Positions 27,048 through 35,901 of a stretch of DNA of 64,000 bases are shown in pieces. Within the stretch, counting starts at the first letter, position 1, and each line of letters starts with the position of its first letter. Below the pieces are notes generated by a model. The model was given only the letters and a program-made list of their open reading frames with translations. It had not been told where the DNA came from and ran no database searches. A program made the position numbers and the translations under genes. Source of the stretch: an uncultured Alphaproteobacteria bacterium. GTDB lineage: Bacteria; Pseudomonadota; Alphaproteobacteria; Thalassobaculales; Thalassobaculaceae. The stretch is taken from NCBI GenBank assembly GCA_937776645.1, contig CALMRI010000017.1, positions 1-64,000 on the forward strand. Reading direction: 5' to 3'.

Positions 27048-27070
27048 AGCAGGTAGAAGGAGCACGCAGC

Positions 27071-27859
27071 ATGGCATGGATCGAAGCAAACGGCGTCAGC
27101 CTGCACTATCACCTCGACGGCTTAGAAGGCGGCGAACCGTTGGTACTGGTGCACGAGCTTGGCGGTACCTCCTTCAGCTGGGAGCCTCTGATTCCCACCA
27201 TCACCGGGGCCGGTTACCGAGTCCTGCGCTGGGATTGGCGCGGCTCCGGCCTGTCGGAGAAAATCCGGGGCAACCTGTCCATTGACACGATGTGCGGTGA
27301 CCTGGCGGCTTTGCTGGACGGACTGGGCTTCCCCCAACCGGTAAACCTAGTCGGCACGGCGCTCGGCGGCGGCATCGCTATTGCCTTTGCCGCCCGCTAT
27401 CCGGACCGGGTCAAAAAGCTGGTGGTCAGTAGCCCAGCAACTGGCGGCGACAAGGCCTCCGGCGGCATGTTGCTATCGCGGGCCGAGGGCGTGGAGCGAG
27501 ACGGCATGCGGCCGTTCGCAGACCCTAGCCTGGCTCGCTCTTTCCCGGAGAAATATCGAACCGACGCGGCTTTCTTCGCGACCTATCGGAACCGCTGGAT
27601 CTGCAACGACCCCGCCAGCTTCGCTAGCCACAACCGCATGCTTGCCAGCATGAATGAGGACGTGAATTTCGCCAAGATCACGGCGAAAACCCTGGTGCTG
27701 TCCGGCGTTGACGACCCACTGCGGACGCCAGCCTCAGTGAAGGAGATCGCCGACGGCATCCCCGGCTCCGACTATCGGAAGCTAAAAGCAGGCCACTTCC
27801 TGCCGGTCACCTCAGCCGGCCTGTGGGCGGAGACTGTGCTGCCGTTTATCGCAGGGTAA
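27071..27859 (+). CDS. Alpha/beta-hydrolase-fold protein lacking the nucleophilic serine (copy 1)
   Basis: A 262-residue alpha/beta-hydrolase-fold protein, closest in layout to 3-oxoadipate enol-lactonase (PcaD). VLVHELGGTSFSW is the oxyanion strand-loop and VLRWDWRGSG the next strand. Where a Gly-x-Ser-x-Gly nucleophile is expected the protein has VGTALGGGIA, with the codon GCG (Ala). The acid (GVDDPLRTP) and His (AGHFLPV) of the triad remain. It is therefore not a standard serine hydrolase; it may catalyse a non-hydrolytic step, need another residue, or be regulatory. ATG 27071 has AAGGAG upstream; the longer frame starts inside the preceding gene. Confidence 0.88.
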   Translation: MAWIEANGVSLHYHLDGLEGGEPLVLVHELGGTSFSWEPLIPTITGAGYRVLRWDWRGSGLSEKIRGNLSIDTMCGDLAALLDGLGFPQPVNLVGTALGGGIAIAFAARYPDRVKKLVVSSPATGGDKASGGMLLSRAEGVERDGMRPFADPSLARSFPEKYRTDAAFFATYRNRWICNDPASFASHNRMLASMNEDVNFAKITAKTLVLSGVDDPLRTPASVKEIADGIPGSDYRKLKAGHFLPVTSAGLWAETVLPFIAG

Positions 27860-27910
27860 GGCGTTTTCCCGTCCTGGCGTTCGCCCCCTCGATACGCCAG
27901 CGTTGCTGGC

Positions 27911-27937
27911 TACTCAGGATGAGATCTATCCTGAGTA
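27911..27937. repeat. Hairpin between the tandem hydrolase genes
   Basis: TACTCAGGAT (27911-27920) is an exact inverted match to ATCCTGAGTA (27928-27937), with a 7-base loop. No T-run follows. It lies in the 217-base gap between the two paralogues and may reduce read-through or stabilise the upstream mRNA. Confidence 0.5.
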
Positions 27938-28076
27938 ACCGCCTCTCCCATCTCATCCCGTGTGCGCACCACCGTTATCTGATCTTGAGTAGCGTAAAGC
28001 GCGTATCAAAGGGCAACCCGCGCCACCCACGATAAGATAGTAGATGTAAGACGACCCGGAATAACGGAGACCTTTC

Positions 28077-28868
28077 ATGCCCTTGATTGAAGCAAACGAC
28101 ATCGTCCTAGAATACAAACTGGACGGACCTGAGGGCGGCGCGCCCTTGGTACTACTGCACGAGCTTGGCGGCTCCATCGAAAGCTGGGGCGCGCTAATTT
28201 CCAACCTGCAGCAAGCTGGCCACCGTGTCTTGCGCTGGAATTGGCGCGGCACAGGCGCTTCGGAGAAAATCCGCGGTGATTTGGGGGTCGATACCATGTG
28301 CGCCGACTTGGCTGCCCTGATGGAGGCCCTGAGTTTTCCGCATCCAGCCGATGTGGCGGGCACAGCGCTTGGCGGCGGTATTGCGTTGGCTTTCGCGGCG
28401 CGTTACCCGACCAAGGTTCGGCGGCTGGCGGTTTCCAGCCCAGCCATCGGCGGCATGAGCGGGATTGAGGCCATGCTGCGCGCCCGCGCCGACGATGTGG
28501 AGCAGAACGGTATGCGCGGCGAGGTCGACAATAGCCTCTCCCGCTCCTATCCGGTGAAATACCGGACCAATTTGGAAGCCTTCACGGCATACCGGAACCG
28601 CTGGGTCGCCAACGATCCCGGCAGCTATGCCAGCCACAACCGCATGCTGGCGGGCATGGACGAGCGGCCTAACCTGGCCAAGATCGCCAGCCCGACCATT
28701 GTGTTGGCAGGCAGAGACGACGGGCTGCTGGTGCCCACCGCCATGAAGGAAATCGCCGACTCCATCCCCGGCGCAGCGTTCCAAGAGCTGCCCACCGGCC
28801 ACTTCCTGCCGGTTAATACGCCGATCCTGTGGGCGGAGGCTGTGCTACCCTGGCTCGATGGGGCTTAA
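28077..28868 (+). CDS. Alpha/beta-hydrolase-fold protein lacking the nucleophilic serine (copy 2)
   Basis: A 263-residue paralogue of the preceding gene, roughly 60% alike by eye and of the same length and layout: VLLHELGGSIESW, VLRWNWRGTGASEKI, then VAGTALGGGIALAFAARYP and AGRDDGLLVP with GHFLPVNTP. The nucleophile position is again Ala (GCG). The Asp and His equivalents are conserved, which argues against simple decay. The start ATG at 28077 has GGAG seven bases upstream. The pair arose by tandem duplication, and conservation of the Ala in both copies suggests the ancestor already had it. The stop overlaps by three bases the stop of a convergent relic. Confidence 0.88.
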   Translation: MPLIEANDIVLEYKLDGPEGGAPLVLLHELGGSIESWGALISNLQQAGHRVLRWNWRGTGASEKIRGDLGVDTMCADLAALMEALSFPHPADVAGTALGGGIALAFAARYPTKVRRLAVSSPAIGGMSGIEAMLRARADDVEQNGMRGEVDNSLSRSYPVKYRTNLEAFTAYRNRWVANDPGSYASHNRMLAGMDERPNLAKIASPTIVLAGRDDGLLVPTAMKEIADSIPGAAFQELPTGHFLPVNTPILWAEAVLPWLDGA

Positions 28869-29440
28869 GCCATACGTGCCTTCGCCGCTGTCGCGGCGAC
28901 CTCGCCAGACCTGATTACGCCCTGAATCGTGGCCGGAATGCCGGTGTCGGTGAAGTCTCCCGCCAACAGCAGGTTTGATAGACCGATGCCTGCCCTCGCC
29001 GCTTACTCACCCCCGAGGGCGATTGGACGAAGGTTGCCCGCCGCTCCCGGATCAGCCGAGCTGCCGTGTAGATCTCATCATCCAGACCAAAGGCTGCTTG
29101 CAGCTCACCTCAAAGATCAGCCAGTAATAGCTCCTCCGGCGCGTCGGCGAGCCAAAGCCAGTCGGCGGCGCTGATGGCGATGCTGACAATATTCTCGAGC
29201 ACAAAGGCCCAGTGCGCCTTACGGTCCAACAGGCCGAGAAACCGAGGCTCTCCAGCGGACGCCAGCGCCCTAGGCAGCCAGAAGTGCGCGTTCACGAGAC
29301 GGTGCCATCGGCAGGCCAGTCAAGGGTCGGCAATAGTGGCTGCTTGTGCCGGTGGCTGGAAACATGAATCGCGTAGCTACTTAAACACGAGGTTCGCGTT
29401 GACGTCATAGCGCCGCACCACTTGCGGGACCGTGACGTCC
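28865..29440 (-). pseudogene. HpnE-like FAD-dependent oxidase C-terminal relic
   Basis: The minus strand gives HFWLPRALASAG, GLLDRKAHWAFVLENIV and ISAADWLWL, then after a stop GELQAAFGLDDEIYTAARLIRE, RRATFVQSP and finally NLLLAGDFTDTGIPATIQGVIRSG. These match the C-terminal half of squalene-associated FAD-dependent desaturases (HpnE) and related amine oxidases. There is an in-frame TGA (about 29117) and at least one frameshift, and the N-terminal FAD-binding half is missing. It is a dead fragment converging on the second hydrolase. Confidence 0.7.
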
Positions 29441-29454
29441 GGAGCCAGCCGACC

Positions 29455-30492
29455 TCAGCCAGCGCTGGTCTTCATCCAGCCTGATGTATTCAAAAAATTC
29501 GCAACATGCGTACCCGGTGCAACGAGTCCGTCGCAAGCGGCACGGAGTGAGTAATCCAGGCGCATGTCCATCACCGGAATGAGATCTTCGAGGTGCTCAA
29601 CGGATCCAACGCCGACCAAGGATGCGGTGATACCAGGTTGATCCTTGCACCAGAGGACCGCCAACTGTGCCGGGCTCATGTCGACCGAACGTGCCAGGTT
29701 GCAGAACGCTTTGCCTATCTTGATACCTTCGGCCGTGATGCGACCGGCATAAAATGCGCCACGATCGCCAGCCCGGGTCCCGCTGGGGTACTGGTCGGCG
29801 CGTTGGTACGCCCCGACTAACATGCCATGTGCCAGCGGTGACCAGGCCAAAACGCCCACGCCATGCTCCATCGCAAGCGGAATCACCTCGTTTTCGATCC
29901 GTCGATCCAGAAGATTATAGGGCGATTCTTCGTTTACCAATCTCACGTACTGTTTCATCTCGCTCAACATCAGCGCGTGCATCAACTTCCATGCAGGAAA
30001 GGTTGAGCATCCCGCATATCGGATCTTGCCCTGACGCACAAGATCGGTCAGCGCACCGAGTGTTTCTTCAATGTGGTAGTGCGGATAGTAGCGGTGCACC
30101 TGCAGCAGATCGATGTAGTCAGTTTTTAGGTCACGCAGGGATAGCTCGCAGGCTCGGATTATGTTGAGGCGAGAATTTCCCTGCACGTTCGGCGGCAGGT
30201 CAGGCACGTGTTGATCCAGCGATACACCGATGCGTCTAGGCGCGTGGTCAATCTTGGTTGAGATGAGGACCTCATGCCGCCGGCCCGAGTCCTTTAACGT
30301 CTCGCCGATAATTTTCTCGCTCTGACCCCCGGCGTACAGATTACCGGTATCTATCAGATTGATCCCCGAATCCAGAGCTCGAAGAATGATCTGCTTGGCG
30401 ATTGCGGGTGGGGTGCCATCACCAAAGTCGTCCGAGCCAAGACCGATTGGCGATACTTGCACGCCAGTGCGTCCGAGATAGCGATAGTCCAT
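29455..30492 (-). CDS. Aldo/keto reductase
   Basis: A 345-residue aldo/keto reductase (TIM barrel, NADPH-dependent). The start reads YRYLGRTGVQVSPIGLGSDDFGDG. The catalytic tetrad regions are INLIDTGNLYAGG (Asp and Tyr), LISTKIDHAP (Lys) and LLQVHRYYPHYH (His), and LAVLWCKDQPGITASLVG forms part of the cofactor pocket. It resembles the YghZ/Gpr-type family. ATG 30492 gives the usual N-terminus; the frame upstream to 30555 adds 21 residues unlike the family. It is monocistronic and the substrate is unknown. Confidence 0.9.
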   Translation of the reverse strand: MDYRYLGRTGVQVSPIGLGSDDFGDGTPPAIAKQIILRALDSGINLIDTGNLYAGGQSEKIIGETLKDSGRRHEVLISTKIDHAPRRIGVSLDQHVPDLPPNVQGNSRLNIIRACELSLRDLKTDYIDLLQVHRYYPHYHIEETLGALTDLVRQGKIRYAGCSTFPAWKLMHALMLSEMKQYVRLVNEESPYNLLDRRIENEVIPLAMEHGVGVLAWSPLAHGMLVGAYQRADQYPSGTRAGDRGAFYAGRITAEGIKIGKAFCNLARSVDMSPAQLAVLWCKDQPGITASLVGVGSVEHLEDLIPVMDMRLDYSLRAACDGLVAPGTHVANFLNTSGWMKTSAG

Positions 30493-31274
30493 GACATTTG
30501 CACCTAATCGACAATTTGCTCGGCCTCGACCCGGACGCTCGCCAGACGGCTCCAAAACACCCGTTCGGCTTTTGCACGTACATGTTCAAGCGCCGACGCT
30601 TTTCTTCGCGTTAGGCACCTTTCTAAAACGGCGGTGGGAAACTGGCCAGCCATACAAAAATTATAGGCTGGCTTTTCGGCAAACGCCGAGAAAATTCGCC
30701 GAGCACCAAACGCAACCTATAGCCAGAACCAAAGGTGGAGATTGAGGGGAAAAATCCGCCAGCGATTATAATTATTGTTTATAAATAAATAATTAGGAGG
30801 GAGTAATGGTGCCCAAGGGCGGAGTTCGTTTCCTAGCCCAGGCACCAGCATCCCTATTGATACAAGCTATATCAATAGGTTAGTCATTCCTATGGTTTGA
30901 TCAAGAGGCACATTCTGTACATCAGTCTCAGGCTATCAATATGACTAGGGGTGCGCGGGGGCCAGGCCCCCTGGGGGTATATATAGACCCGCTTCCGGCA
31001 CTCCCCCGGTAGAACATGTCAACACATCAGGATGCTCGCTGAGCACTGTTAAGCGAATGCAGTAGGTGACATGGCTGTAAGACCTAAGGGCGGTGCATGA
31101 GTCTTAGAATAGCATTTTTGAACATAAAATAGCTGCCAATCAGTCCTCTATCGTCGACGGAGGTCTTACCTATTTGTCATCGGCTCCTAGAAATTGCGGC
31201 GGGTACATAGGCCGTTATTGTGCCCCCCGATTCACGTGCCGCGTGTGGCTAGAATTTGCCTCGGTTGGAGATTA
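30493..31274. other. Gene-poor region before the IS3 fragment
   Basis: Upstream of the reductase is AT-rich DNA (30760-30800) with a near-perfect AGGAGGG at 30795, then GC-rich palindromic DNA near 30957-30972. No frame beyond the small one at 30806 is supported. It appears to be decayed accessory sequence. Confidence 0.35.
30806..30883 (+). CDS. Possible small protein of 25 residues
   Basis: ATG at 30806 follows AGGAGGG by four bases, a strong Shine-Dalgarno in an AT-rich lead. The 25 codons start MVPKGGVRFLAQAPAS and end at TAG 30881-30883. The product is hydrophobic at its end. Its function is unknown, and it could equally be the start of a truncated gene. Low confidence. Confidence 0.25.
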   Translation: MVPKGGVRFLAQAPASLLIQAISIG

Positions 31275-31460
31275 TCAAACTGATTGACCTGGTTCCATCG
31301 ACCGTGGCCTAGCTCGAATTTTCTGTCCCCTACCGAAGCAGGCATCCGCCGGGGGAGGTTCTTCAAGCTCCCGTGATAGAGATGGGGATTATAGTGCTCG
31401 ATGAAGCGACCGTTCTGGGTTTCGAGATCGTCGGGTAGATAGTAATTTTCCAGGCTTTGT
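31275..31460 (-). pseudogene. IS3-family transposase C-terminal fragment
   Basis: The minus strand reads YYLPDDLETQNGRFIEHYNP and LYHGSLKNLPPADACFGRGQ, a typical end of the IS3 integrase core. It stops at 31275. There is no upstream DDE part. A second, shorter copy of the same segment lies at 32804-32905 in the same orientation, so the DUF445 gene sits between two IS3 relics. Confidence 0.7.
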
Positions 31461-31848
31461 CAGACCCAACTGATTTGCAGATTAGAGGCCCTAAATGTTA
31501 CGATTTCAAAAGCCTAAGGGTTCCGTTTCTAGGGTTTTGATGAGCTGCCCAAAAGCGGTGCTAGGATCAACCCTGCCCCCCTTACTGAAGGGACAGGTAG
31601 AGGCAACGCAACGTCAATTGGTCGATAAACGCGCGAGATCCTGATAGCAACGGGTGTTTTAGAGCAAATGATGCGAGCGATCATGATAGCCGCCGTAGCG
31701 CTGATGCTGAGTGCAGAACCGGTGCAATCTCCACACTCTACCAGGCCCGTGAGCAGGCGCTTCCCAGTTTGGCCCTTGTTGCCAGCATCGGACGAATATT
31801 GCACTTTAATAGCCTAACCCCAGCACCCTACAAAAGCCGACATTCCCT

Positions 31849-32529
31849 ATGAACAAATCGTTAGCTACCAATCTCATAGCTCTGTTGATCAGCGTCGGAG
31901 GTTATTTCTCCCCAGTTCACAGTGATCTGATTTTTTTGACCGGCATGTTCGCGTTGTCCGGCGGAATTACTAACTGGCTGGCTATTCACATGCTTTTTGA
32001 AAAGGTTCCGTTTCTATATGGCTCCGGCGTCATTCCAAATCGCTTCGAGGATTTCAAGGGCGCGATCAAGAGCCTGATCATCGATCAGTTTTTCACCCGT
32101 GAGCACATCGAGAAATTCTTTGAACAGAATGGTGGTAGCACCGCAGCTAACATCACCGAGAAGGTAGATTTTGACCGAGTGTTCGTTGGCCTGACAGACG
32201 CAATCGAAAGGTCTCAGCTTGGTAGTATGTTGGCGATGGCTGGTGGTAAAAAGGCGCTGGAGCCGTTGCGCGAACCTGTGACGTTGAAGCTGAGAGAAAT
32301 CATCGCCGAATTGGCCGAAGAAAGTACGGGCGATGGCGATGGAAATGATTTTACAAGCACGCTGATTGGAAAAGTAGAACACATCATCGACAACCGTCTA
32401 AGTGAGCTGACACCTGAGAACGTCAAACAAATTGTGCAGGATATGATCCGCAAACATCTCGGCTGGCTCGTCGTATGGGGCGGAGTGTTTGGCGGGGCGA
32501 TTGGAATGATGGTCAGTCTTTTAGGATGA
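31849..32529 (+). CDS. DUF445 family membrane protein
   Basis: A 226-residue protein of the DUF445 (YheB-like) family. The conserved GGITNWLAIHMLFEKVPFLYG and GSGVIPNRFEDFKGAI near the N-terminus identify it. Hydrophobic helices lie around residues 8-45, and the C-terminal LVVWGGVFGGAIGMMVSLLG is a second membrane anchor. The intervening region is helical and acidic. The molecular function of the family is not established. No clear Shine-Dalgarno precedes ATG 31849. It lies between two IS3 fragments and its base composition is somewhat lower in GC than surrounding genes, consistent with acquisition. Confidence 0.8.
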   Translation: MNKSLATNLIALLISVGGYFSPVHSDLIFLTGMFALSGGITNWLAIHMLFEKVPFLYGSGVIPNRFEDFKGAIKSLIIDQFFTREHIEKFFEQNGGSTAANITEKVDFDRVFVGLTDAIERSQLGSMLAMAGGKKALEPLREPVTLKLREIIAELAEESTGDGDGNDFTSTLIGKVEHIIDNRLSELTPENVKQIVQDMIRKHLGWLVVWGGVFGGAIGMMVSLLG

Positions 32530-32803
32530 TAAGAACGGCCAGCACACTCCGCTACGTCGTCTTTTTTATGCCCATGCGGAAACAGTCGGCAAGAACAATC
32601 AACACCAAGCCTAACTCATACCCTGAAGGCCCTTTCGGTGGCTCTACCTTGATACAATCAGCTCATAAGGCCGCATTGGCCTGAGGAACCGTCGATTGAC
32701 TTGTGCGTCGTTCTAACATTTGGGACTCAGTTTCAGCGGACGATTTGGCCCTTCTGGTTGGTTGATACCATGTGTCGATTTTGGGTATAGAAAACGCCGG
32801 TGT

Positions 32804-32905
32804 TCAATTATCCTTCTTCTGATCCGCCTGCGCTCTTCGAGGGTCTCCTGTCCCCTGTCGAAGTAGAGGTCTACGGGGGGTCAGGTTCTTCAAGCTCTCG
32901 TGATG
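32804..32905 (-). pseudogene. Second IS3-family transposase C-terminal fragment
   Basis: The minus strand contains HESLKNLTP before a frame change, matching the segment in the 31275-31460 relic (there HGSLKNLPPADACFG). The nucleotides 32823-32905 also resemble that copy. It lies on the other side of the DUF445 gene, in the same orientation. Confidence 0.55.
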
Positions 32906-33180
32906 GCGCGTCGCGGCGGCACAGTATTGGCGCGGCCGCTTTTCTGTTCATGGTTTTGGAGCGCTGCTGCCAGCAGCAATCGATGATCGATGCCTCGGGC
33001 CACACGCCGGTCGAGCCCCCGCCGATCGGGCCCGCTATAGCCAACAATATATCGGCAGCGAATATATAGGATCGCTATGTTTTCAGGCGGTTCTTAGCAC
33101 CTTGTTCAAACCAACCCGGATATGTTTGACTGATCCAATTATCGACGCCGGTAACGCAGCCGGAGCGAGAGGAAACGACA

Positions 33181-33813
33181 ATGAAACTCTATGATTTCGA
33201 AGTGGCGCCCAGCGCCCAGCGTGTCCGTGTCTTCATGGCTGAAAAGGGGATAGAGGTCCCGATAGAACCATTGAATGTGCGCGCAGGCGAACAGTTCGCC
33301 GCACCCTTCAGCTCGATGAATCCTTTCCATTGCGTACCCTTCCTGGAACTAGATGACGGAACGGTGATCGCGGAATCCATGTCGATCTGCCGGTATTTGG
33401 AGGAATTGAACCCAACTCCGGCGCTGTACGGGCGCACGGCTGAGGAGCGCGCTGTGATCGACATGTGGGAGCGCCGCTTCGAACTGGACGGTTTCATCCC
33501 GATGCTACACGCGATGCGAAACCACGTGCCGAATTTCATCGGTAAAGTCGTACCTGGTACGCGCAACGATCTACCGCAGCTGCCGGAAATGGTGAGCCGG
33601 GGCACGGAGATGATGGAAATTTTTCTGGCTCGCGTCGAGCCACACATCGCCAAGAACGACTTCGTCGCCGGCCCGGAGTTTACCGTCGCCGACATTACCG
33701 CCTTCTTCACGGTGCGCATGACCACCGCGTTTGAAATGGATCTAGTCGGGTCATATCCAGCGGTAGCCGCCTGGCTCGCCAAGGTCTCGGCGCGCCCCGC
33801 CTTTCAGCTTTAG
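33181..33813 (+). CDS. Glutathione S-transferase family protein
   Basis: A 210-residue GST. The N-terminal thioredoxin-fold half starts MKLYDFEVAPSAQRVRVFMAEKGI and includes NPFHCVPFLELDDGTVIAESMSI, where the cis-Pro and the ESxxI glutathione contact occur. The helical C-terminal half contains FVAGPEFTVADITAFFTVRM, the N-capping-box motif of GSTs. GAGGAAA lies before ATG 33181. It is monocistronic between IS-rich regions. Its role is probably detoxification or a glutathione-dependent catabolic step; the class is not assigned. Confidence 0.9.
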   Translation: MKLYDFEVAPSAQRVRVFMAEKGIEVPIEPLNVRAGEQFAAPFSSMNPFHCVPFLELDDGTVIAESMSICRYLEELNPTPALYGRTAEERAVIDMWERRFELDGFIPMLHAMRNHVPNFIGKVVPGTRNDLPQLPEMVSRGTEMMEIFLARVEPHIAKNDFVAGPEFTVADITAFFTVRMTTAFEMDLVGSYPAVAAWLAKVSARPAFQL

Positions 33814-34000
33814 GCCTTCCAGCCCTTGGGGGAACCAAGCATGAGCTGTTGAGTAGTTGTTTGCGGCCATGCGAGGAGGCAGCGGTTTCTTACCCTGGAC
33901 CTGGGTCAAGAGTCGCTGATGGTCAAGGAATACAGGCGATTTTGGCGGGAGCTGGGATCCAATTGGGTTTTCAACTCCACCGTCGCGCCCGCCGCACCGG

Positions 34001-34219
34001 TTAACTTTTGCTGAGATGCGCCATGGCGATGTCGATGACCGCCGTCAGCAACCCGCTATTATAACCGCCCTGGGGATTGAAGAAAAATTCATCGGCGGGA
34101 AAACGAACACGGCAGATATCGTCTTCATAACCGATCTCTAGACCAAGAAGTTCCACCAGAAAGAGGAATCGGCGATAGCCCCCGGTCGCGGTTTCAAATC
34201 GCGCGCGCGGCGTCTTCAT
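34001..34219 (-). pseudogene. PaaI-like hotdog thioesterase, N-terminal fragment
   Basis: The 72-residue frame includes FFFNPQGGYNSGLLTAVIDIAM, the hotdog-fold helix motif of PaaI/YdiI thioesterases (N-x-x-G-xx-x-GGx-x-D, with the second Gly changed to Ser). It stops after AHLSKS, so the rest of the domain is missing. Canonical family members are near 130-140 residues. It is most likely a truncated gene. Confidence 0.5.
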
Positions 34220-34622
34220 GCGTCGGTTTTAAAAATCCGTTCGTGTGACGATTCTGGAAGACAGCTCATTATAGTCGCCGGAATTAGGGAGCTGAATCAC
34301 ATTCGTTTCAAAAAGCGCGGGAGCAGGGTCATGGAAAGGATCGGCGCTCTCATCGGCGTCGAACCTTCGTCATGATGAAGCTTGCGGCAGCCTTAATAGC
34401 GTGAAGAACTATCCGGAAAATCGGCAAGATCAGTGCTTTCGTGCGTTGCCAGGTATCCACCCGGGCCGAGGCATGAGCGCCCTTCAGCGCTTCGTACAAC
34501 GTCACATCGTCTCTATGGTCCATAATCACGACGACTTTCGAAGGCTCCGACAATAGCACACCGCTGGAATTTCCGGCAACGGTTGGCGCGGCAACGCTAT
34601 AACATTTTTCAGTGGGTTGGCA
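34220..34622. other. Region with a short unassigned frame
   Basis: A 69-residue minus-strand frame at 34350-34559 starts MLLSEPSKVVVIMDHRDDV and ends FIMTKVRRR. It has a protein-like composition but no family I recognise and no Shine-Dalgarno. No other frame is convincing. Confidence 0.25.
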
Positions 34623-35051
34623 TCACTGGCCCAACACGCCCCAATCGCTCACCCGCTCGATCCGCAGCGTGATCACCGGACAATCTTCCAGACCCATCGA
34701 GCGGTATTGGCTGTAACGCGTGCGAAGCAGGGCGATGGCCGTCGCCTGTTTAAGTCCCGACTCGATAATCTCGGCCCGACCTCGCAGCATGATCCAGCCA
34801 AGTCGGGACCAATTCTGGTCATCGTAGTGGTCGACGACCAGGGCAGCGTTTGGGTTTTCCAAGATATTGCGCACCCGCTTCAACGCCCGCGCCTCGACCC
34901 GCTTTGGTTTCTCGTCGAGCACAACATGGATAGCGTCACCGTCCAGGGCATAGCAGACCGGCACCACATGCGGCATTCCAGATCTATCCACCGTCGCCAG
35001 CCGGGCAACCCGTTGAGACTCAAGAAAGCGCGTCTGGTCCAGGCTCAGCAT
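34623..35051 (-). CDS. PPOX-class F420/FMN-dependent enzyme
   Basis: A 142-residue pyridoxamine-5'-phosphate-oxidase-fold protein (split beta barrel). The start is MLSLDQTRFLESQRVARLATV, then GMPHVVPVCYALDGD, VRNILENPNAALVVDHYDD and RGRAEII, consistent with a TIGR03668-type F420-dependent or FMN enzyme. I chose ATG 35051; the longer frame overlaps the ABC permease. It begins 11 bases after the permease stop and therefore is probably the third gene of the ABC transporter operon. The substrate is unknown. Confidence 0.85.
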   Translation of the reverse strand: MLSLDQTRFLESQRVARLATVDRSGMPHVVPVCYALDGDAIHVVLDEKPKRVEARALKRVRNILENPNAALVVDHYDDQNWSRLGWIMLRGRAEIIESGLKQATAIALLRTRYSQYRSMGLEDCPVITLRIERVSDWGVLGQ

Positions 35052-35061
35052 CGAAGGCTCC

Positions 35062-35901
35062 CTACTCCCCAATCTGCAACAGCCTGCCATGCACCCGGGC
35101 CCTGGCGAAGGACCAGGCGAACAACCCAGCCCCAATCGCCAGATAGAGCAAATTCAAGCCGATAGCGCCAAACAGCAGGTCGGTGCGGAACACGCCGTCG
35201 ATGAAAACCGAGCGCATACCCTCGAAGACATAGGCCGACGGGGTGCACCAGGCGACCACCTGCAGCCATTCCGGCAGGGTTGATACCGGATAATACACCG
35301 CGCTGATCGGCGCGAAGGCGAAGATCGCCACCCAGGCCAGGCTTTCGGCGCCCAAGCCGAACCGCAAAACCAGCGCAATCACGGCCATTCCCAGGCCCCA
35401 GCCCATGACGAACAAGCAGGAGAAAAACGCGACGATGCCCGGTCCATAAGAGAAAATCGAAAACTCGAAAAAAACATAGGCCAGCACCCAGGAAGGCAAC
35501 AAGCCGATCAGGCCGCGCAATAGGCTCATGGCCATCATGGCGATCACGAATTCCGCCGGCCGGAGCGGGCTGACGAAAAGATGGCCAAGATTGCGAGACC
35601 ACATTTCCTCGAGAAAGCACATGGAAAAGCCGATCTGGCTGCGGAACAATAGATCCCAAAGCAGCACCGCGCCGATCAGGATTCCGGAGGCGTTGGCGAC
35701 CCAGCTGGAATGGCCCATGAAAAACTGGGTCACGAAACCCCAGATCACCATCTGCAGGGTCGGCCAATAGGCCATTTCCAGGATCCGTGGCAGAGACCCA
35801 CGCAGCAAATAATAGTGACGCCGGACCATGGCCAATACCCGACGCCTGGAGAACCCGCCGACGATCTCGGCCACGGCGTTCAAATCCGCGAGTTGGGTCA
35901 T
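35062..35901 (-). CDS. ABC-2-type transporter permease
   Basis: A 279-residue membrane protein of the ABC2_membrane family with six hydrophobic segments (residues about 45-70, 75-95, 125-150, 155-180, 185-210 and 250-272). The family feature FAPISAVYYPVSTLPEWLQ lies between the fifth and sixth. FLEEMWSRNLGHLFVSPLRP is the cytoplasmic coupling region. It overlaps the ATPase gene by four bases (ATG 35901, stop 35898-35900). It probably exports a lipid, polysaccharide or drug; no substrate can be predicted. Confidence 0.88.
   Translation of the reverse strand: MTQLADLNAVAEIVGGFSRRRVLAMVRRHYYLLRGSLPRILEMAYWPTLQMVIWGFVTQFFMGHSSWVANASGILIGAVLLWDLLFRSQIGFSMCFLEEMWSRNLGHLFVSPLRPAEFVIAMMAMSLLRGLIGLLPSWVLAYVFFEFSIFSYGPGIVAFFSCLFVMGWGLGMAVIALVLRFGLGAESLAWVAIFAFAPISAVYYPVSTLPEWLQVVAWCTPSAYVFEGMRSVFIDGVFRTDLLFGAIGLNLLYLAIGAGLFAWSFARARVHGRLLQIGE

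Noticed and set aside
30957-30972. Rho-independent terminator at the GC-rich palindrome
   Set aside because: The stem is only about seven bases with almost no loop and no T-run, and no intact gene ends nearby.
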